From the NCBI GenBank assembly GCA_031411495.1, contig JANOBD010000118.1:1-6619 (forward strand): 6,619 bases of DNA. The letters run 5' to 3'. The DNA comes from JANOBD01 sp031411495 (GTDB lineage Bacteria > Planctomycetota > Phycisphaerae > Tepidisphaerales > Tepidisphaeraceae). Positions 1-3,925 of the stretch are shown in pieces (the first letter of the stretch is position 1; every line of letters begins with the position of its first letter). Both the position numbers and the translations under genes were made by a program. The notes beneath the pieces were generated by a model. That model did no database searches and was not told the DNA's origin. It was given only the letters and a program-made list of their open reading frames with translations.

Positions 1-1
1 C

Positions 2-730
2 AACCTCACCAGCGCGAATGCCCTCATTCCGGTGATCTACTACCTGTTCCAGCGTCCCAAGCTCACCCTCCGCGACAACAGCATCTACTCAGTTCGCAAT
101 GCCGCAGCGGTTCGACGCTGGCTCATCGGCGTTCTGCTCAACAACGTCTTCAGCGGCGCATCGGACACGATGCTACAGGCCATTCGCGACGTCCTTCAGA
201 AGAACCCGGGCAAAGACACCGACTTCCCGGTCGTGCCTCTGGGAGAGGCGGTTTCAGCTCGTGGCCGCTTTGCCTCTGTCACCAGCCCTGGCGCAATCGA
301 AAACTACCTCGCCACCGAATACCGCGACAAGACCGCGTTCTTGGGCCTGTCGATCCTGTTTGACGAGGCCGGCTGGGGCACGATGTCGTTTCACCAGGAC
401 CACATCTTCCCAAGCGACCTGTTCAAGCGCAAGACGCTGGAGAAAGCAGGCGTGCCAAGCGACCGCGTCGAAGAGTGGATCGAATCGAAGAACCGTCTCG
501 GCAATCTGACGCTCCTGATCGGCACTGAGAACATCGAGAAGTCGAACACCCCATTCGATCAATGGCTGCCGACGCGCGACGCGGCTTTCAAGAAGCGTCA
601 CCTGATCCCTGAAGACTCGTCTCTCTACTCGCTGGATCGCTTCGGTGATTTTCTCAATGCGCGCGAGGAACTGATCCGAGCGCGACTGAATCTGTTGTTC
701 GCATCGCCCGCCGAGGCGGTCACCAAGTAA
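2..730 (+). CDS. GmrSD-like DUF262/DUF1524 family protein, C-terminal part (5' end outside window)
   Basis: The frame is open from the left edge (first full codon at base 2) to a TAA at 728-730, giving 242 codons, so this is the C-terminal part of a longer protein cut by the window edge. The segment has the DUF1524 (GmrSD C-terminal) His-Me-finger pattern: FHQDHIFP at 389-412, with the Asp-His pair at 398-403, then NRLGNLTLL from 491, then a downstream Asn and a K-S-N triplet around 530-550. In characterised relatives (GmrSD, BrxU, SspE) an N-terminal DUF262 NTPase/sensor domain, usually recognising modified DNA, controls this nuclease; that domain should lie upstream here. The hydrophobic start (LIPVIYYLFQR) fits the linker helix before the nuclease domain. 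The GTG at 32 is an internal codon and not a credible start. The stop lies 18 bases before the methyltransferase ATG, so the two genes are probably co-transcribed. The family call is firm; the specificity for modified DNA is inferred from relatives. Confidence 0.85.
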   Translation, partial: NLTSANALIPVIYYLFQRPKLTLRDNSIYSVRNAAAVRRWLIGVLLNNVFSGASDTMLQAIRDVLQKNPGKDTDFPVVPLGEAVSARGRFASVTSPGAIENYLATEYRDKTAFLGLSILFDEAGWGTMSFHQDHIFPSDLFKRKTLEKAGVPSDRVEEWIESKNRLGNLTLLIGTENIEKSNTPFDQWLPTRDAAFKKRHLIPEDSSLYSLDRFGDFLNAREELIRARLNLLFASPAEAVTK

Positions 731-738
731 CGCTCGTT

Positions 739-743
739 GAGGG
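739..743 (+). promoter_or_regulatory. Ribosome binding site of the methyltransferase gene
   Basis: A GAGGG stretch lies five bases before the ATG at 749. It favours that ATG over the in-frame TTG at 737, which would place this purine run inside the coding sequence. Confidence 0.6.
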
Positions 744-748
744 TCCGC

Positions 749-3424
749 ATGGCCAAGAAGAAGCCCGCCAAGTCCGCTGTGCCCGTCCCCATCGAGGCCA
801 CGCGCCACAAGGATTCGCGCAAGAACATCCCCACCGAGGAGCTGCGCGACTTCGTCCGCGATGATGAATCCGCGCCGGCCAAAGTGCTCTACCCGCGCGA
901 CCCTTCGCTCGATCCGCAGCTCGTCTGGCGCGGCAAGGATGAGCAGGACGCCAGCCCGCTCGAAGTGCCGGCCGTGCCGATCTACATCCAGGAGAAGGTT
1001 CACCCGCAGGCGATCATCGAAGATTTCCGCCGCACCGCGGATCGCAACCCGGACAACGATGCCGATCAGACCGCGCCCGGGCTCTTCGCCGACTTCAATG
1101 GCATTGGCAAGGACTTCGAGAAGAAGGTCGACTTCTATCACCACGATCAGCACTGGAGTAACCGGATAATCCTCGGCGACTCGCTGCTGGTGATGACCAG
1201 CCTCGCCGAGAAGGAAGGCCTCAAGGGCCGCGTCCAGACGATCTACTTCGACCCGCCGTACGGAATCAAGTTCGGCTCCAACTGGCAGGTCAGCACCCGC
1301 AAGCGCGACGTGAAGGACGGCAAGCTCGAAGACGCCACCCGCCAGCCCGAACAGATCCGCGCCTTCCGCGATACGTGGAAGCTGGGGATTCATTCGTATC
1401 TGGCGTATCTGCGCGACCGGCTAGTTATCGCGCGCGATCTGCTGACTCAATCAGGTTCGGTCTTTCTGCAGATCGGGGACGAGAATGTGCATCTCGTGCG
1501 CTCGATCTTGGACGAGACGTTCGGGCGCGACAATTTCATGAGTCTTGTAACCTTCAAAAAGACCGCGGGCGCGACGGGTGATGCCTTAGCGGGAATCGTC
1601 GACTACATCTTGTGGTACGCCAAAGACGCTGAGCATGTGAAGTATCGAACGGCGTATCTGACGAAATCAGTCGGCGGCCAAGGCGGTGGTCAATACACGT
1701 CAATCGAACTCGCTGACGGCAGCCGACGTCGTGCGACAGACGAAGATTTGGCGACACCGCCAACATCGAGTCGCATCTTTAGGTACGACAACATCACGAG
1801 CCAGAGTGCGGGCAGAGAAAAGGGCGAGGGCGCAGCGTCATGGTTTCCCGTGAATCTGGACGGTCGAGAGTATCGACCAACGATGCAAAGCCGCTGGAAG
1901 ACAAACCAAGATGGCATGTCGCGTCTGAAAGCAGCTCGAAGGCTTGCCGCGCTTGGAAACACACTTACTTACATCAGGTATGTAGATGATTTCCCGGTGT
2001 TCCCGGTCAACAATCTCTGGGACGATACGGTCACTTCTGGGTTTTCGGATGCGAAGACCTATGTCGTTCAAACGAACACGCGCGTAGTCGAGCGTTGCCT
2101 CCTCATGACCACCGACCCCGGCGACCTCGTGCTCGATCCGACGTGCGGGAGCGGAACGACGGCGTACGTGGCCGAGCAGTGGGGCCGGCGGTGGATCACG
2201 ACCGACACCTCACGCGTCGCACTGGCGCTCGCGCGCACGCGGCTGATGACCGGGCGGTTCCTGTACTACCTGCTCGCCGACTCGGCCGAGGGGAAGAAGA
2301 AGGAAGCGGAATTGGCCGCGACGGCGATCGACACTTCGCCGAGCACCCAAGACATCCATCGCGGCTTCGTCTATCAGCGCGTGCCGCACGTCACGCTCAA
2401 GAGCATCGCGAACAACCCGGACATCAAGGAAGGAATGAGCCGCAAGGAAATCGACGCGGCCATCCTGCGCCACGCCGAGACCGAGACGCTCTTCGACAAG
2501 CCGTATGAGGACAAGAACCGGTTGCGCGTGACCGGCCCGTTCACCGTCGAGAGCCTGAGCCCGCACCGAACGATCAGCGTGGAGAAGAAGAAGGCGATCG
2601 CCGAGAAACCAAGCGCGGATGGCTTCACGGTGAAAATGCTGGCCGGCAGCAGTTTCACCAACACGATCCTGGAGAACCTGAAGAAGGCGGGCGTGCAGAA
2701 CACGGTAAAGAAGGAACGGCTGGTCTTCGACAGCATCGAGCCCTACGCCGGCGAGTGGATCAGCGGCGAGGGCCGCTACAGCGAGAAGGACGGTAAAGAG
2801 AAGCGTGCCGCGATCTGCATCGGCCCCGAGTTCGGCACCGTCGGCGCGCAACTGGTGAAGGAAGCCGCGAAGGAGGCCGTCCGCGGCGTCGGCTTCGACA
2901 TGCTCATCGTCTGCGGCTTCGCCTTCGACCCGAGCGTGACCGAAGAAGCCAAGCGTTACGGCAAGCTGACCGTGCTGGCGGCGCGGATGAATCCCGACCT
3001 GGCGATGGGCGACGAGCTATTGAAGAAGACCGGCGCGGGCAACCTGTTCATGGTCTTCGGCGAGCCGGACATGGACGTGAAGACGACGAAGACCGGCGTC
3101 ACCGTAACGATCAACGGCCTGGACGTCTACGACCCGACGACCGGTGAGATTCGATCCAGCAGCACCGACGACATCGCCTGCTGGTTCATCGACACCGATT
3201 ACGACGGCGAAAGCTTCTTCGTCCGCCACGCGTACTTCACCGGCGCGGATGAGCCATACGAAAAGCTGAAGCGGGCGCTGAAGACCGAGATCGACGAGGC
3301 CGCCTGGAGCCAGCTCTACAGCACGACGAGCCGGAGTTTTGCAACGCCGAAGACCGGGAAGATCGCGGTGAAGGTGATCAACCATTACGGGGATGAAGTG
3401 TTGAAGGTGTTTGAAGTGAAATAG
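749..3424 (+). CDS. Site-specific DNA methyltransferase, beta class, type III Mod-like (probable N6-adenine)
   Basis: This 891-residue cytoplasmic enzyme is predicted to transfer a methyl group from S-adenosylmethionine to a base in a specific DNA site. Catalytic motif IV, DPPYG, is at residues 168-172 (from base 1250); the SAM-binding motif I, DPTCGSGTT, is at 463-471 (from base 2135). Motif IV before motif I with about 290 residues between defines the beta class and matches the layout of type III Mod proteins, where the target recognition domain sits between them. Other conserved pieces are ILGDS near residue 143 and FLQIGDEN just after residue 230. The DPPY form suggests adenine-N6, though N4-cytosine cannot be excluded. 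The N-terminal 120 residues (NIPTEELRDF, LYPRDPSLDPQLVW) and the region after about residue 500 are extra to the catalytic core. The start is ATG 749, with GAGGG five bases upstream; TTG 737 is an alternative. No Res helicase-nuclease partner lies in the window. Third-position GC drops sharply in the middle of the gene. Confidence 0.9.
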   Translation: MAKKKPAKSAVPVPIEATRHKDSRKNIPTEELRDFVRDDESAPAKVLYPRDPSLDPQLVWRGKDEQDASPLEVPAVPIYIQEKVHPQAIIEDFRRTADRNPDNDADQTAPGLFADFNGIGKDFEKKVDFYHHDQHWSNRIILGDSLLVMTSLAEKEGLKGRVQTIYFDPPYGIKFGSNWQVSTRKRDVKDGKLEDATRQPEQIRAFRDTWKLGIHSYLAYLRDRLVIARDLLTQSGSVFLQIGDENVHLVRSILDETFGRDNFMSLVTFKKTAGATGDALAGIVDYILWYAKDAEHVKYRTAYLTKSVGGQGGGQYTSIELADGSRRRATDEDLATPPTSSRIFRYDNITSQSAGREKGEGAASWFPVNLDGREYRPTMQSRWKTNQDGMSRLKAARRLAALGNTLTYIRYVDDFPVFPVNNLWDDTVTSGFSDAKTYVVQTNTRVVERCLLMTTDPGDLVLDPTCGSGTTAYVAEQWGRRWITTDTSRVALALARTRLMTGRFLYYLLADSAEGKKKEAELAATAIDTSPSTQDIHRGFVYQRVPHVTLKSIANNPDIKEGMSRKEIDAAILRHAETETLFDKPYEDKNRLRVTGPFTVESLSPHRTISVEKKKAIAEKPSADGFTVKMLAGSSFTNTILENLKKAGVQNTVKKERLVFDSIEPYAGEWISGEGRYSEKDGKEKRAAICIGPEFGTVGAQLVKEAAKEAVRGVGFDMLIVCGFAFDPSVTEEAKRYGKLTVLAARMNPDLAMGDELLKKTGAGNLFMVFGEPDMDVKTTKTGVTVTINGLDVYDPTTGEIRSSSTDDIACWFIDTDYDGESFFVRHAYFTGADEPYEKLKRALKTEIDEAAWSQLYSTTSRSFATPKTGKIAVKVINHYGDEVLKVFEVK
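1385..2095 (+). other. Central variable region of the methyltransferase: probable target recognition domain with distinct codon use
   Basis: This stretch lies between catalytic motif IV and the SAM-binding motif, where beta-class type III Mod enzymes carry the domain that reads the DNA target. By hand count, A/T-ending codons are 5 of 60 at 1202-1381, 20 of 51 at 1541-1693 and 4 of 50 at 2099-2248, so codon use changes on entering the region and changes back on leaving it. The left part (to about 1540) still encodes conserved methyltransferase sequence, so the composition change starts slightly before the specificity domain itself. The boundaries are approximate. Its role as a target recognition domain is inferred from position, not from a recognised fold. 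Confidence 0.6.
2250..3421 (+). other. C-terminal extension of the methyltransferase, function unknown
   Basis: After the SAM-binding motif and its following helix, about 390 residues remain before the stop, much more than closing a methyltransferase fold needs. The stretch mixes charged helical segments with hydrophobic strand-like pieces: a glycine-rich strand from about 2819 (CIGPEFGTVGAQLV), then FDMLIVCGFAFDP from about 2896, then a segment containing VFGEPDMDV around 3053-3080. The alternating strand and helix pattern at 2800-3080 looks like a compact alpha/beta domain. No catalytic motif that I recognise is present. It may hold a partner or nuclease subunit in a complex, as Mod C-termini do in type III enzymes, but that is inference. 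Confidence 0.45.
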
Positions 3425-3450
3425 CAATCGCACGACGACGGAGCAAAGCA

Positions 3451-3457
3451 AGAGGGA
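3451..3457 (+). promoter_or_regulatory. Ribosome binding site of the small coiled-coil gene
   Basis: The purine run AGAGGGA ends seven bases before the ATG at 3465. It lies in the 40-base gap after the methyltransferase stop. That gap contains no visible hairpin terminator, which supports read-through transcription. Confidence 0.6.
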
Positions 3458-3464
3458 GTGTCTC

Positions 3465-3863
3465 ATGACCGGACAGCACGATTCACTAATGCGGAAGTTC
3501 GCTGCGAAGCGCGCCGAAGTCGCTGTGCAAACGAAGAAGATTCGCGAATCGATCGTCGAGTTGAATCAAGCGATACGCGTCATTGGCGCACAGATCAGCG
3601 CCGATGTGGATGAACTCAAGCTCACTCTGGAAGAGCTTGAGGAACTGAGAGATCAAATTGCCAGCAAACTCCAAGACGATTTCAGCGATCTCGATGATGA
3701 TCACAAGCAATCCGGCGCGGGGAGAAACCTTCGCCGGTGGGTCAAAACGTGGCGCGACGCGGATGCGAATCCGTACTTGAGCATCGAGAAGCCAGACCCG
3801 ATCAAGGTAGGTGGCATCGAGGCAGTTGAAGAGCTGATCGAACTTCCTCTAGCGCCACCATGA
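3465..3863 (+). CDS. Small predicted coiled-coil protein, function unknown
   Basis: This 132-residue protein belongs to no family that I recognise. Residues of roughly 10-75 are rich in Lys, Glu, Gln, Leu and Ile with no proline or glycine apart from one Gly near 41, and hydrophobic residues recur at heptad-like spacing (for example LKLTLEELEELRDQI), so a long helix or coiled coil is likely. An acidic patch (DDFSDLDDDH) follows near residues 70-80, then a basic, Trp-containing segment (RRWVKTWRD), then a tail ending in ELIELPLAPP. There is no signal peptide, membrane segment or metal-binding pattern. The ATG at 3465 is chosen because of AGAGGGA seven bases upstream; ATG 3489 would remove eight residues. 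The gene lies 40 bases after the methyltransferase and 62 bases before the helicase on the same strand, so it is probably an accessory or bridging subunit of the same system. Its third codon positions are less GC-rich (18 of the first 50 codons end in A/T) than those of the methyltransferase flanks. Confidence 0.75.
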   Translation: MTGQHDSLMRKFAAKRAEVAVQTKKIRESIVELNQAIRVIGAQISADVDELKLTLEELEELRDQIASKLQDDFSDLDDDHKQSGAGRNLRRWVKTWRDADANPYLSIEKPDPIKVGGIEAVEELIELPLAPP

Positions 3864-3925
3864 GAGCCAGAGCGGGTCGTGTTTCAGTGGTGAGCGTAAA
3901 GGGCGAGATGATCGCGGGGACGTAG
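3860..3925 (+). other. 21-codon open frame leading directly into the helicase start
   Basis: An ATG at 3860 overlaps the TGA stop of the coiled-coil gene (ATGA). Its frame runs 21 codons to a TAG at 3923-3925, which abuts the helicase ATG at 3926 in the same frame. It could carry terminating ribosomes to the helicase start by translational coupling. However, no Shine-Dalgarno sequence precedes ATG 3860, and a frame this short is easily explained by chance. It is recorded as the content of the gap, not as a confident gene. Confidence 0.2.
3916..3920 (+). promoter_or_regulatory. Ribosome binding site of the DUF4011 helicase gene
   Basis: GGGGA lies five bases before the ATG at 3926. The codon immediately before that ATG is an in-frame TAG, so translation cannot start further upstream in this frame, which fixes the first possible start. 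Confidence 0.6.

Noticed and set aside
737..748. TTG at 737 as the methyltransferase start
   Set aside because: It would place the GAGGG Shine-Dalgarno-like run inside the gene. ATG 749, five bases after that run, is the better start.
254..1393. Long open frame on the - strand (379 codons) opposite the DUF1524 and methyltransferase genes
   Set aside because: It is antisense to two clearly recognised genes and reads as low-complexity Leu/Val/Arg/Ala/Asp sequence, the usual shadow of GC-rich codon use. No family motif or ribosome binding site is seen.
2095..2508. Open frame of 137 codons on the + strand in another frame
   Set aside because: It lies within the methyltransferase gene over the SAM-binding motif, and its translation is Arg/His/Pro-rich out-of-frame sequence.
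2210..2851. Open frame of 213 codons on the - strand
   Set aside because: It lies opposite the methyltransferase C-terminal half and has a shadow-type composition with no recognisable motif.
3425..3464. Possible terminator or promoter in the gap after the methyltransferase
   Set aside because: No stem-loop followed by T-run and no -35/-10-like pair is visible; the gap holds only a ribosome binding site.
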